The translations under genes and the position numbers were made by a program. From contig NZ_UWOD01000001.1 in the NCBI RefSeq assembly GCF_900604335.1, positions 581,001-645,000 on the forward strand: DNA of 64,000 nucleotides, read 5' to 3'. The notes below the pieces were generated by a model that was not told the origin of the DNA, did not search any database, and worked only from the letters and a program-made list of their open reading frames with translations. The DNA comes from Intestinibacillus sp. Marseille-P6563 (GTDB taxonomy: Bacteria > Bacillota > Clostridia > Oscillospirales > Butyricicoccaceae). This document shows, in pieces, positions 20,920 to 29,762 of the stretch. The first letter of the stretch is position 1. Each line of letters opens with the position of its first letter.

Positions 20920-21740
20920 GTATTCGATGCGACCTGTGCTTTCATCACTGTAAGCTACACGAAGGACAGACCGGCTTGTGCCGAGCCCGTGCCAATCGTC
21001 ATGGACAAATAGTCTCTCTCAATTATGGTAAACTGACTGCGCTTGCTCTGGACCCTATTGAGAAAAAGCCGCTGCGCCAATTCCATCCTGGCAGCATGAT
21101 TTTATCGGTGGGCAGCTTTGGCTGCAACCTTCATTGTCCCTTTTGCCAGAACGCGGCCATCGCTACTGCCGGACCGGAAAGCCGCACCCAGGATTGTTCC
21201 CCGGAAGCACTGGTGCGGGAAGCTGTCCGCTTACAGGACCGCGGCAATATTGGCATCGCCTACACATACAATGAGCCTTTGGTTGGCTATGAATATGTAA
21301 GGGACTGTGCCGCTCTTGTACACGAAGCCGGTATGCTCAATGTGCTTGTGACCAATGGCACCATAGAGGATGCCCCCTGGCGTGCTTTGCTGCCGCAAAT
21401 CGACGCAGTCAACATTGACCTGAAAGGCTTTCAGGAAAGCTGGTATCATACCTTGGGCGGTGACTTGGAAACGGTAAAGCGTTCGATTCGTCTGGCGGCA
21501 CAAAGCTGCCACGTGGAAGTGACTACCTTAATCGTACCGGACGAAAATGACAGCGAAGACGAAATGCGCGCTTTATCCTCTTGGTTGGCTTCGGTCAGCC
21601 CAGACATCCCGTTGCACGTTTCCCGCTTCTTTCCCCGCCACTGCATGACCGACCGTCTACCCACCCCGGTAGAAACAGTTTATCGCTTAGCCGATGTGGC
21701 ACGAGAAAAACTGCATACGGTTTACACGGGAAATTGCTGA
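20916..21740 (+). CDS. AmmeMemoRadiSam-system radical SAM enzyme
   Basis: 274 residues. The N-terminal cysteine segment (RCDLCFHHCKLHEGQTGLC) precedes the radical SAM cluster motif CNLHCPFCQN near residue 71, with a PflA-like layout after it. It reductively cleaves SAM to a 5'-deoxyadenosyl radical; the substrate is unknown. The protein ends VYTGNC and lacks the extra C-terminal cysteine segment I associate with longer members, so it is a short form. Translation is coupled to the fused LigB-AMMECR1 protein, and a flavin reductase gene follows 27 bases later. Confidence 0.9.
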   Translation: MSIRCDLCFHHCKLHEGQTGLCRARANRHGQIVSLNYGKLTALALDPIEKKPLRQFHPGSMILSVGSFGCNLHCPFCQNAAIATAGPESRTQDCSPEALVREAVRLQDRGNIGIAYTYNEPLVGYEYVRDCAALVHEAGMLNVLVTNGTIEDAPWRALLPQIDAVNIDLKGFQESWYHTLGGDLETVKRSIRLAAQSCHVEVTTLIVPDENDSEDEMRALSSWLASVSPDIPLHVSRFFPRHCMTDRLPTPVETVYRLADVAREKLHTVYTGNC

Positions 21741-21767
21741 AAATCCATACACTAGGAGGTATTTGAT

Positions 21768-22328
21768 ATGCGTAAAAATTTTGGAGCCAAGCCGTGGACC
21801 TATCCTCAGCCGGTCTTTATCCTCGCCACCTACGGAGAGGATGGTACTCCGGATGCCATGAATGCAGCCTGGGGCGGCATCAGTGACGATCAAGAGCTGT
21901 CCATGTGCATCAGCGCCGAACACAAGACCACTACCAACATTCTGGCCCGTAAAGCGTTCACGGTCAGCATGGCTACGGCAGAACAAATGGTAGCTTGTGA
22001 TTATGTTGGCATCGAATCCGGTAATGCGGTGTCCAACAAGCTGGAAAAGGCAGGCTGGCACACCACCAAATCGGAATTTGTAGATGCTCCCCTGATTGAC
22101 GAACTACCCATGGCAGTAGAATGCCGTCTGGTCAGCTATGATCCGGAAAGCTGCCGTTTGGTGGGTGAGATCGTCAATGTCAGTGCCGACACATCGGTAC
22201 TGGATGCAGAAGGCAAAATCGACCCCGACAAGCTCCAGCCGATTATCTTTGACCCCATCCACAACACCTATCGCAAGCTGGGTGAAAAGGTGGGCAATGC
22301 CTTCCGAGATGGGCTTTCACTCAAATAA
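21768..22328 (+). CDS. Flavin reductase-like FMN-binding split-barrel protein
   Basis: 186 residues, preceded by AGGAGG. N-terminal PVFILATYGEDGTPDAMNAAWGG is the usual FMN-binding strand pair of the flavin reductase-like family, with TTNILARKAFTVSM following. Such proteins bind FMN and reduce flavin, or act as flavin-dependent electron donors. Its place right after the radical SAM gene suggests that it may supply electrons to that system (inference). Confidence 0.85.
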   Translation: MRKNFGAKPWTYPQPVFILATYGEDGTPDAMNAAWGGISDDQELSMCISAEHKTTTNILARKAFTVSMATAEQMVACDYVGIESGNAVSNKLEKAGWHTTKSEFVDAPLIDELPMAVECRLVSYDPESCRLVGEIVNVSADTSVLDAEGKIDPDKLQPIIFDPIHNTYRKLGEKVGNAFRDGLSLK

Positions 22329-22374
22329 AACGGCGTCAAAACCACAAGATACAGCATTCGAAAGGAATCATCCG

Positions 22375-22707
22375 ATGAAACGAGTCAAAATCACGGTTCT
22401 AAAAACCACTCTGGATACCGAGCTGGCCGCGGAATACGGCGTCGAAGGACTCACCACCTGCCCCATGCTTCAAGCGGGACAAGTCTTCTATGCTGACTAC
22501 GCCAAACCGGAAGGGCTCTGTGATGAGGCCTGGAAGGCCATTTATCAGTACGTATTTGCCCTGGCTCACGGGGCTGAAAAAGAACTGTTTTACTATGGCG
22601 ACTGGATTCGCAAACCTGGCGTAGCGATTTGCAGCTGCAATGACGGCCTGCGTCCGGTTATTTTTAAATTGGAAGCCACCGATGAGATTTCACAAAACAA
22701 AACGTGA
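22375..22707 (+). CDS. TIGR04076-family small protein
   Basis: 110 residues from ATG 22375 with GAAAGGAA eight bases upstream. Sequence MKRVKITVLKTT, a CPMLQAGQVF segment and a C-terminal CSCNDGLRPVIFKLE fit the uncharacterised TIGR04076 group. Three conserved-looking cysteines could bind metal or be redox active. Last gene of the operon, followed at once by a strong terminator. Function unknown; co-transcription with AmmeMemoRadiSam genes is the main clue. Confidence 0.75.
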   Translation: MKRVKITVLKTTLDTELAAEYGVEGLTTCPMLQAGQVFYADYAKPEGLCDEAWKAIYQYVFALAHGAEKELFYYGDWIRKPGVAICSCNDGLRPVIFKLEATDEISQNKT

Positions 22708-22723
22708 TGTGTGGATACACCAA

Positions 22724-22756
22724 AAAGACCTTGTTGCAATGAGCAACAAGGTCTTT
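22724..22756. terminator. Bidirectional terminator between convergent units
   Basis: Perfect 14-bp stem (22724-22737 with 22743-22756), five-base loop. T-rich in both directions; it closes the AmmeMemoRadiSam operon and the minus-strand gene that ends at 22761. Confidence 0.9.
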
Positions 22757-22760
22757 CTAT

Positions 22761-23345
22761 TTATAGTTCATAGCCCCAGTATACCGTGCCATGCGCGTAT
22801 GTGCCGGATTGATCGACCGTAACCGGGAGCACAATCGAGCCTTCCTTCTCCAAAGGTCCATCGTATAGATCGACCTTTTGTAAACTGGTTCCGTTCGTAT
22901 CCTCAAAGGAAAAGACAAACTTAATCCGTGGGAATGAAACTCCGGTCGTATTTTGGAAAGTGGCAGCATACTCTCCTGCCTTCATGTAGTAGTGTCCATT
23001 GACCGGCTCTTTTTCCCATACATTCCATTCTGGAATGATACGCTCCAACTCTGCTTGGATTCTGTCATCAATATCCGGATTGGCACCCTTCTGATAGGTC
23101 AAATCCTCAACGCCGGTCTCCTCTTGCGGAGCGGGCGGCGTTGGAACCACGCTCTGGTCCGGAGCTGGCGCAGAAGATGTGGATGCCGACTTTTGAATCT
23201 GGTCCATAAAATTCGTTAGACTTTCTGCAATCGGCTCCCACTTATCCTGTAACAAGCCATGCAAAGAGAACCCGATCAAGGCAATTGCCAAAACGACCAG
23301 CAGAAAAAGTACGATATTTTTCACACGATTTGGCATCCTCATCAC
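22761..23345 (-). CDS. Membrane-anchored protein of unknown function
   Basis: 194 residues: one N-terminal transmembrane segment (IVLFLLVVLAIALIGFSLHG), a Ser/Pro/Ala-rich linker around residues 50-75, and an extracytoplasmic beta-rich domain with YYMKAGEYAATFQNTTG, faintly like FxLYD domains. No enzyme motif. It follows the zinc-ribbon membrane gene by 43 bases on the same strand, so both may act at the membrane together. Family assignment is tentative. Confidence 0.65.
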   Translation of the reverse strand: MMRMPNRVKNIVLFLLVVLAIALIGFSLHGLLQDKWEPIAESLTNFMDQIQKSASTSSAPAPDQSVVPTPPAPQEETGVEDLTYQKGANPDIDDRIQAELERIIPEWNVWEKEPVNGHYYMKAGEYAATFQNTTGVSFPRIKFVFSFEDTNGTSLQKVDLYDGPLEKEGSIVLPVTVDQSGTYAHGTVYWGYEL

Positions 23346-23388
23346 GACCCTATCCGGATGCTTTGGTCACATAGGATTTATACGCAGC

Positions 23389-23817
23389 TTAGATCACTGC
23401 CACAGCATCCGCCTCTTTATCGTTTACCCATACACTGATTGCATAGGCGCTGGGATCTTCTTCTTTCTCCTTGGATTTGGTCAGCATATCTTTGACTTTG
23501 AGCCCACCAAAGACCAAACCGCCGATAACAGCCAGCAACAAAATCACCAGTAAGATTCGCTTGACAATTTTGCCGCCTTTGCGACCGCGGCCACCTTTTG
23601 TGTCCTCATCGTCATCTTCCTGTGCCATACTTTTTGCTTTTTCTTTATAAATGCGTTCCAATTCAAAGCGATTCAATTCCGGATCTGCTTGATAGATGCT
23701 ATCTGGGAATGTTACATGGGTTCCACACTTGGGGCATGTACCGGCTCCCCCTGCTTCGCACCGGAGTTTCTGTTTGCATTTCGGACAGGCTATAACAACG
23801 CGTTCGATAGTGTCCAT
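23389..23817 (-). CDS. Zinc-ribbon membrane protein of unknown function
   Basis: 142 residues. An N-terminal four-cysteine zinc ribbon (CPKCKQKLRC and CPKCGTH) is followed by an acidic/basic linker (QEDDDEDTKGGRGRKGG), one transmembrane helix near residues 85-107 and a short outer tail. Such zinc-ribbon-plus-helix proteins are common in Firmicutes with mostly unknown roles. No partner apart from the downstream anchored protein is suggested by context. Confidence 0.68.
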   Translation of the reverse strand: MDTIERVVIACPKCKQKLRCEAGGAGTCPKCGTHVTFPDSIYQADPELNRFELERIYKEKAKSMAQEDDDEDTKGGRGRKGGKIVKRILLVILLLAVIGGLVFGGLKVKDMLTKSKEKEEDPSAYAISVWVNDKEADAVAVI

Positions 23818-23935
23818 ACCTTCCCATCCCTTTCCAGATTTCGTTGATATAATTTATATATCGACAAATCGGTCCAGCTACATAACCACTGCACCGGAGA
23901 AAATCTCCACTTAAGCCGCTCCATCCAGAAAAGAA

Positions 23936-23970
23936 AACCGTCAGCTTCCTTTTGAAAAGGGCTGACGGTT
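23936..23970 (-). terminator. Terminator of the GntR gene
   Basis: Arms AACCGTCAGC/GCTGACGGTT (23936-23945 and 23961-23970). T-rich on the minus strand just after the regulator stop. Confidence 0.82.
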
Positions 23971-23973
23971 GTT

Positions 23974-24672
23974 TTAACGATAGGACCGAATCTCCAAACA
24001 ATATTTTTTCGGATTCTTGTATGAAATGGTATATTCAAACGCACGGCCATCCGACAGATAGGCTGTCATTTCAATTTTGATGACCGGTGCATTGGGCGGC
24101 AGGCCAAGCTGCCGGGCGATTTCCTCATCGGGCAGGATGGCGTCGATGGTTTCTTCTGCCATAGAAGGATGAAACCCATTGGTCTGCTCAATATAATCAT
24201 AAATGGATTCCACCAAGGTTTCACATCCAATGCCCTTGATGCAGAACGGGCAAAAATGGTTGATGTCATAAATGATCGGGTCCCCATTTTTGCAGCGCAC
24301 CCGAACGATTCGATAGACCGGGTCCCCGATCGCTACATTCAAATGATCGGCCACCGCTTCATCGGCTTCCACTTTTTCGAACGAAAGCAGTCGTGTTGTT
24401 GGTGTATCGCCTCCCGCGAGCATATCCTCCTTAAAGCTTTGCAGACGGTTTAAAGATTTGCGCAACCGACGATCTGCTACAAAAGAACCTTGGCGTGCAA
24501 TGCGATAAATCACGCCTTCTTTTTCCAGTTCGGTCAATGCCTTTTGAATGGTCGGGCGAGAATATCCAAATTTTTCGATCAGATCGCGTTCGCTGGGAAG
24601 TTTCGTATTGGGCGCTAATTTGCAGATTTCATCCCGAATACGAACTTTGACTTCTAAAAATTTTTTATCCAA
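23974..24672 (-). CDS. GntR-family regulator with UTRA domain (NagR-like)
   Basis: 232 residues from a TTG start at 24672; AAAGGAGA just upstream decides this start over longer forms. N-terminal winged helix LPSERDLIEKFGYSRPTIQKAL, then a UTRA effector domain with PVYRIVRVR and the C-terminal AFEYTISY pattern. UTRA regulators of the NagR/DasR type bind glucosamine-6-phosphate or GlcNAc-6-phosphate. It is divergent from nagB, and four TGGA-4-TCCA-like palindromes lie between them, one over its own -35 region, indicating autoregulation. Confidence 0.88.
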   Translation of the reverse strand: MDKKFLEVKVRIRDEICKLAPNTKLPSERDLIEKFGYSRPTIQKALTELEKEGVIYRIARQGSFVADRRLRKSLNRLQSFKEDMLAGGDTPTTRLLSFEKVEADEAVADHLNVAIGDPVYRIVRVRCKNGDPIIYDINHFCPFCIKGIGCETLVESIYDYIEQTNGFHPSMAEETIDAILPDEEIARQLGLPPNAPVIKIEMTAYLSDGRAFEYTISYKNPKKYCLEIRSYR

Positions 24673-24730
24673 AAAAGCTTCTCCTTTCCGAGTACGAAAT
24701 GATCCATAAACGCACCATGGGGATAGCCTT

Positions 24731-24760
24731 ATTATACTATAACTATCTGGAGATATCCAG
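24731..24760 (-). promoter_or_regulatory. gntR promoter with operator over the -35 region
   Basis: Minus-strand TATAAT at 24731-24736 and, at the -35 position, the near-palindrome CTGGAGATATCCAG (24747-24760). Binding there would block the gene's own transcription. Confidence 0.65.
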
Positions 24761-24962
24761 CACTGTTTTGCCATCTATCCCGGAATTTGAGGCAAAAAAT
24801 CGTGCACTCCTGACATTCCAGTTGGTTTTTTCGCTTGGCTTGCAATATGGAAAATCTCTAAAAGAACCAGCAATGCACGATTCCAGCAGCCACTCAAAAG
24901 ATTGGACATAGCGCAAGATTCATAAAATCACCGGTTTACTCCTGTTTCCTGCACCAATGCGT

Positions 24963-24974
24963 GGATATATCGAG
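24963..24974. promoter_or_regulatory. Imperfect GntR operator copy
   Basis: TGGATATATCGA, one mismatch from the palindrome TGGATATATCCA. Confidence 0.5.
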
Positions 24975-25176
24975 ATTCTGGACTGCTTCTGCCGCAATCG
25001 TGGTCATATATTTCTTATCCAGACCCTATACCTGGCTATATTTTTATAGTGCACAACATCTGCTCATTTTCAATTAAAATTGTTTCATTTTTCCCGTATT
25101 AACAGCGAAATACGCCATAAATCAAGTTTATTGATTCGTAAAATTAGCTATTTTTTGATTGCAAGCAACAACCCAC

Positions 25177-25188
25177 TGGATATATCCA
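25177..25188. promoter_or_regulatory. Perfect GntR operator copy
   Basis: TGGATATATCCA, fully palindromic, about 115 bases upstream of the nagB promoter in an A/T-rich stretch. Confidence 0.65.
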
Positions 25189-25290
25189 TAATTCTTGCAT
25201 AAAAATCAAATATTCTTTCATTCTTTTACATATAAATGAAGAAATTTACGGATTTTTATTTCATATGAATACTTTTTTTCAAAATTCCTC

Positions 25291-25330
25291 TTGTTTTTTT
25301 GATTTGGGTCATATATAATGGACATATCCA
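25291..25330 (+). promoter_or_regulatory. nagB promoter with operator at the transcription start
   Basis: TTGTTT (25291-25296), 17-base spacer, TATAAT (25314-25319), then TGGACATATCCA (25319-25330) covering the start point. Confidence 0.75.
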
Positions 25331-25370
25331 AGAGGTGCAACCCCAAAAATAATAAAAGGAGCGTTCCACT

Positions 25371-26108
25371 ATGAAAGTTATCGTTACAAAGAATTATGAA
25401 GAGTCCTGTCAGGTTACTGCCAATATGATTCTGGACCAGGTTCGTGCAAACCCTGCTTCCAAGCTTGGTCTGGCTACTGGTGGTACCGCGGAACCGGTAT
25501 ACCCGATTATGGTTGATGCCTGCAAGAAAGGCGAAGTTGATTTCTCGCAGATCACCACAGTGAACCTCGACGAATACATGGGGATGGATCCGACCAACGA
25601 CCAAAGCTACCGTTACTATATGAACCAGCGTTTCTTCATTCCGGCTGGTATCGACCTTGCACGCACCTTTGTAGCTTCGGGCAAGAACGACCCGGAAAAG
25701 GAAATCGCTCTGTTTAATGAAAAGCTGTATGGTGATGGCCATTTCGTAGACATCCAGCTTCTGGGCATCGGTGTCAGCGGCCACATCGGCTTCAATGAAC
25801 CGGGCACGATGATTTCCGGCGTACACGTACAGAAGCTCGAAGAAAGCACCATCAAGGCCAACGCTCGTTTCTTCGAAAACGAAGCAGACGTACCGACCGA
25901 AGCGATGACCATGGGTCTGGGCGACATTCTGAAGGCTGGCAAGATCGTTTTGATCGCAACGGGTGCCAACAAGGCTCCGGCTCTGCGCAAGGTCCTGCTC
26001 GACGATGAGGTCACCGCAGATGTACCGGCTACGGTGCTCAAGATGCATCGTGATGTCACGATTGTCATTGATGAAGCTCTGGCTGCTGAAATCGGCTGGA
26101 AAAACTAA
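25371..26108 (+). CDS. nagB: Glucosamine-6-phosphate deaminase
   Basis: 245 residues, full length for NagB. It converts glucosamine-6-phosphate to fructose-6-phosphate and ammonia, feeding amino sugars into glycolysis. Family motifs: GLATGGTAEPVY, VNLDEYMG, LLGIGVSGHIGFNEPG (with the catalytic His) and the C-terminal MHRDVTIVIDEAL. Strong AAGGAG site. It stands alone between an operator-bearing promoter and a terminator; nagA is not in this window. Confidence 0.96.
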   Translation: MKVIVTKNYEESCQVTANMILDQVRANPASKLGLATGGTAEPVYPIMVDACKKGEVDFSQITTVNLDEYMGMDPTNDQSYRYYMNQRFFIPAGIDLARTFVASGKNDPEKEIALFNEKLYGDGHFVDIQLLGIGVSGHIGFNEPGTMISGVHVQKLEESTIKANARFFENEADVPTEAMTMGLGDILKAGKIVLIATGANKAPALRKVLLDDEVTADVPATVLKMHRDVTIVIDEALAAEIGWKN

Positions 26109-26123
26109 AAAATCTCCCAATGC

Positions 26124-26155
26124 AAAACGGCGCGACAAAGAGTCGCGCCGTTTTT
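26124..26155 (+). terminator. Terminator of nagB
   Basis: Arms AAAACGGCGCGAC/GTCGCGCCGTTTT, five-base loop, T run. Confidence 0.92.
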
Positions 26156-26246
26156 GTGTTTCATATGTTGATTGTATCGTTAGCCCGAATGGGTCTAGTT
26201 TTTTCATCTACACCAAGCATAAAGTCATGCGCTTGGCACTCGCATT

Positions 26247-26474
26247 TTAACGTTGGGCTATGTAATCTTCCACGACATCATGGAAATGAAGCAATGATAC
26301 CTCAAACCGATTCAGCATCTGTGCCAGCTGCTTTGCTTCTGCAAAGTCCGGTACAACATCTTCGATCGTGTCTACCAGGCAATCATCCTGATAGGCCGCC
26401 ACCCCGCTGCTGACGGTTCCCTCTTCTCCTTCTTCTTTTGTTGCTGGTTGGTTCACTGCAACATATTCCAACAT
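26247..26474 (-). CDS. Small DUF6514-like protein
   Basis: 75 residues, preceded by AGGGGG. Middle part VSSGVAAYQDD and the end LNRFEVSLLHFHDVVEDYIAQR resemble DUF6514, a short Firmicutes family of unknown role with a conserved helical C-terminus. Acidic, no signal or membrane segment. Monocistronic as far as can be seen. Confidence 0.65.
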   Translation of the reverse strand: MLEYVAVNQPATKEEGEEGTVSSGVAAYQDDCLVDTIEDVVPDFAEAKQLAQMLNRFEVSLLHFHDVVEDYIAQR

Positions 26475-26614
26475 TATAAAAAACCCCCTAACTTAATTTC
26501 TTGCAAGCCCTTTGATTTCTTTCTGATTTTACCATACAGCCAACCGCGAATTTTGTCGAAGTTTGTCGTAAAACCGCATTTTAATCAAAGTTTACTCGGA
26601 TATAATTTTAAAAA

Positions 26615-26650
26615 AAGGCTACCTGTGTACCATTTTACACAAGTAGCCTT
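26615..26650 (-). terminator. Terminator of the C_GCAxxG_C_C gene
   Basis: Arms AAGGCTAC/GTAGCCTT with an inner TGTGTA/ACACA helix; seven T residues follow on the minus strand. Confidence 0.85.
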
Positions 26651-26666
26651 CTTTGTTGTGTCGAAT

Positions 26667-27074
26667 TTAGTCTTCCAGTAAATATTTCTCAACCAGCCGT
26701 GCACCGTCTTCCACACAGCCGTCGCACGAGCGGAGTACTACACCGGTTTCTACCCCTTTCAGGTCCCGGCACAGCACGCTTTTGTTCATTTCGCGGAATG
26801 CCTCTCCCAAAACGCGGTCCAGCTTATAGGTCTGTGCTTTGGTCTTGCCGACCTGTGCCAAGCCACCGCTGTTTTTCAAGCCTGCCAGCATGCAGGCGCC
26901 TGTCAAAGCACCGCAGACTTCCATCTGACCCATTCCAAAGCCAAACGCTTCGCTGGCTTTGTAGGCCGTCTCCTCGTCTATACCAAACAGGTCACAGTAA
27001 GCACAAACGATCGACTGCGCGCAGTTGTATCCCTTATGATGCAGCTCTACTGCTTTCTCAACTCGACTTTCCAT
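26667..27074 (-). CDS. C_GCAxxG_C_C-family redox protein
   Basis: 135 residues from ATG 27074, chosen because AAGGAAGG lies seven bases upstream. It shows the family cysteines in GYNCAQSI, EVCGALTGAC, VLCRDL and SCDGCVEDGARLVE. Members are small anaerobe proteins thought to bind a metal or cluster, often near redox enzymes or C-C bond-reducing systems; the biochemical role is not established. It starts 30 bases after an amidase gene but has its own ribosome binding site and terminator. Confidence 0.85.
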   Translation of the reverse strand: MESRVEKAVELHHKGYNCAQSIVCAYCDLFGIDEETAYKASEAFGFGMGQMEVCGALTGACMLAGLKNSGGLAQVGKTKAQTYKLDRVLGEAFREMNKSVLCRDLKGVETGVVLRSCDGCVEDGARLVEKYLLED

Positions 27075-27103
27075 GAAGTATCCTTCCTTTCCAACCATTG
27101 CTC

Positions 27104-28399
27104 TTAATATTCATGTGTGGAGAAAAACTCCAAGATGGCGTCGTGCATGGCCTGGGCTTCTGCACGAAGACCTGCATCCGACAAAACGCAGGCTACATCG
27201 CCGCTGTTGTCAATAAATGCATATTCGCTGATGACGGCCAGCATGTCAACGTTCGCTGCATAGCGCAGGATGGCATAATAGTCACCATTCTGTCCATGGC
27301 GGAACACCGTCGGACGATGCCGGGTGCGTCCGTTGGCATAATAATATTTCTCCAGCGTCGCGCCCAATTCCTTACCAGCGCCGCCGTTTTCATATTGGAT
27401 CTGTGCCAGAATCTCGAATCCAGCTGCATTGCCGTTATACGCATTGTGATGCACGCTGAAGCAGAAATCGGCAACATCGGCATTTTCTTCGATGATTTCT
27501 TTGCGGGTCGCAAAGGATACATACTTATCTTCCTCGGCGGTCATAATGACGTTTACGCCACTTGCTTCCAGCATATCGCGCAGATAGAGCGCCACAGGCA
27601 GGTTAAAGTCCTTCTCCTGCATAGTGGAGCCGGCCTTGACTGTTTCGCCCTTGTAGTTTACATACGTGCTCGGAGCAATACCACTCGAGCCGCCATCCGA
27701 GCCGCCATGTCCCACGTCGATCAGCACCGTAAGCTGACCATCAATGTGAGAGGTTTCCGGCTCCGGCTCAGGGGCCGGATTGGGCACGGGCTCCGGGTCC
27801 GGCGTGGGTTCCGGATCTGGGGTAGGCTCTGGAGTCGGTTCGGGTTCGGGTTCGGGCTCCGGCTCGGGTTCTACGTAGCCCGGAGTTTTCATGATGCCCT
27901 GCTTGCTGTCATTGCGATAATCGACTTCAAACCCAAAGGTTTCGCCAATGTCACGCAGCTTATAATACGTAAAGCCCTTGACGGTGTAAGCATCCATGGT
28001 GACTTCTTCGCCATCGACCAGAATGGGCAGATTGGCCGCTGTGGCAATCTGATTGCCGCTGCCGACCGGCTGCAATTCGGTGCCATCCCCCACATAGGTT
28101 TCCCCACGGGTGGCAATGATCGAATCGGTTGCCGCATCGTACTCGACATTGAACTTGCATTCCTTATCGCGCATCAAATAGGCGATGTCACGGATTTTAA
28201 AATATGTATAGGCCGAATCCCCTGTACTGATCAAATAGCCGGACGGATAAACCTGTTCACCATCGAGAAAAATCTCCATTTTGCTGACATATGCCGTTTT
28301 GCCAGCGGCATAGACATCGGTTTCAGCCGCCAACGCCGGTGCGACTGCTGCAAACAGCATCAGCAAAGCCAACATCCCACAAAGTAATTTTTTGCGCAT
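27104..28399 (-). CDS. Secreted N-acetylmuramoyl-L-alanine amidase with copper-amine-oxidase-like N-domain
   Basis: 431 residues. Signal peptide ([20 protein letters not shown]), then two copper-amine-oxidase-N-like repeats ([26 protein letters not shown]), a Pro/Glu-rich spacer around residues 174-213, and an Amidase_3 domain with zinc-site residues in [10 protein letters not shown] and SVHHNAYNG and the catalytic glutamate in SEYAFIDN. It cleaves the lactyl-peptide bond of peptidoglycan; the N-domain is a probable wall-attachment module. The paralogue lies directly upstream. Confidence 0.9.
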   Translation of the reverse strand: MRKKLLCGMLALLMLFAAVAPALAAETDVYAAGKTAYVSKMEIFLDGEQVYPSGYLISTGDSAYTYFKIRDIAYLMRDKECKFNVEYDAATDSIIATRGETYVGDGTELQPVGSGNQIATAANLPILVDGEEVTMDAYTVKGFTYYKLRDIGETFGFEVDYRNDSKQGIMKTPGYVEPEPEPEPEPEPTPEPTPDPEPTPDPEPVPNPAPEPEPETSHIDGQLTVLIDVGHGGSDGGSSGIAPSTYVNYKGETVKAGSTMQEKDFNLPVALYLRDMLEASGVNVIMTAEEDKYVSFATRKEIIEENADVADFCFSVHHNAYNGNAAGFEILAQIQYENGGAGKELGATLEKYYYANGRTRHRPTVFRHGQNGDYYAILRYAANVDMLAVISEYAFIDNSGDVACVLSDAGLRAEAQAMHDAILEFFSTHEY

Positions 28400-28471
28400 T
28401 TCAATTCCTTTCTCCCGTATTTTTTACAATCGTTTTCAGTATACCACGCGCTTCCTGGCTGTGCAAGCCGC

Positions 28472-29572
28472 TTAATAAGCATGGTCCTGGAAGAATGCCA
28501 TGATGGCCCGATACAGTGCCGCAGCTTCGGCCTTACGGCCTTCAGTGGTGGATACAAAGGCAATGTCATCGGTATCGAGGAAGCAAAATTCGGTCAGCAC
28601 TCCAGGCACATCGTTTTCCGATGCTCCGCGCAGCACACGCATACCCGAACCATCTTTGTCGCCGCGGTTGCGCAGGCCGAGTTCCTCAAACTCCTCCAAA
28701 ATCAGTTCCGCCATTTCTTTGCTGTATCCAGACGGGTCCTGGGCATCGGAAGGTACTAAGACCTCTGCACCCGTGCCGCCGCCCGAGTTGTGATGGATAC
28801 ACAGGAAGAAATCGAGCGATTCCCGGTATTGCTTAATCATGTCCGCCCGGTCATCCAGAGATGGATAGGTATCAGTATCCGTACGTGTCATATACACGGT
28901 CACGCCCTGAGCTTGCAGCATATCCCGCAGGTAGAGCGCTACTTCCAGGTTGAGATGGTTTTCATCATACTGACCGTCCGGGCTGGAAGCGCCGGGGTCG
29001 GCGCCGCCGTGACCCGGATCGAGCAGGATGGTGAGTTTGCCATCCAGATGCGCGTCGGTATCAAAATCCGGCTCCGGCTCGGCCGGTTCGGTGGTAATGG
29101 TGATTTGCCGGCTGCTGTCGACAAAGCCTACACTGAATCCCAGCGCGCTTCCCAAATCACGCAGCTTATAATAGGTATAGCCGCCGATGTTGTAGGCGTC
29201 CAACGATTTTTTAGTGCCATCCACCAAAACCGTCATGGTCGACGGGGTAGCACGCTTGCTTCCGGTTGCGGTACTCTCCATTTCGCTGCCATCCGGACTG
29301 TATGCCGACTGGGTTTTGATCGAAATGCTGCGGCTGGAGGCATTGTAACCCACGCTGAACTTGCAGGATTTATTCTGCATCAGATACGCGATGTCACGCA
29401 GTTTAAAATAGGTATAGCCTTCGATCACATAACCTTCCGGACGGACAGACTGTCCGTCCAGCAGAATATCCATCGTATTGGCCAGCGCTGTCTTATCGGC
29501 TGCCAACGCAGTCACACCCCCAATGAGCAACATCCATAGGGCTACGGCCAGCGCCGTCATTCTTTTTAACAT
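28472..29572 (-). CDS. Secreted N-acetylmuramoyl-L-alanine amidase, paralogue
   Basis: 366 residues with the same architecture as the neighbour: signal peptide, two N-domain repeats (TYFKLRDIAYLM, TYYKLRDLGSALGF), a short linker, then Amidase_3 with DPGHGGADPG, CIHHNSGGG and LTEFCFLDT. The long Pro/Glu spacer is absent, so this copy would sit closer to its anchor. The shared layout and adjacency imply an old tandem duplication. Role in sporulation or cell separation is possible but not shown. Confidence 0.9.
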   Translation of the reverse strand: MLKRMTALAVALWMLLIGGVTALAADKTALANTMDILLDGQSVRPEGYVIEGYTYFKLRDIAYLMQNKSCKFSVGYNASSRSISIKTQSAYSPDGSEMESTATGSKRATPSTMTVLVDGTKKSLDAYNIGGYTYYKLRDLGSALGFSVGFVDSSRQITITTEPAEPEPDFDTDAHLDGKLTILLDPGHGGADPGASSPDGQYDENHLNLEVALYLRDMLQAQGVTVYMTRTDTDTYPSLDDRADMIKQYRESLDFFLCIHHNSGGGTGAEVLVPSDAQDPSGYSKEMAELILEEFEELGLRNRGDKDGSGMRVLRGASENDVPGVLTEFCFLDTDDIAFVSTTEGRKAEAAALYRAIMAFFQDHAY

Positions 29573-29721
29573 GAGGGACTTCCTTTCTACAAGGGCCCGG
29601 CCACCGGGCCGGATGAAAAATAAAAAACCGAATAGTTACAATATAGCATCAATTTCTTTCGGGTACAAGTTTTGCACTTTATGTGTAACATATTTGTAAA
29701 ATGCGTCGGATTTTTCACAAA

Positions 29722-29745
29722 AAAAGTGGCGAAATCGCCACTTTT
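29722..29745 (-). terminator. Terminator of the hprK-PHP-glucokinase unit
   Basis: AAAAGTGGCGA/TCGCCACTTTT with a very short loop; T-rich on the minus strand. Confidence 0.78.
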
Positions 29746-29762
29746 CTTCAGGTATTTTTCAG

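Noticed and set aside
27740..27880. Minisatellite or CRISPR-like repeats
   Set aside because: The pattern is the degenerate Pro/Glu codon run of the amidase linker, without spacers.
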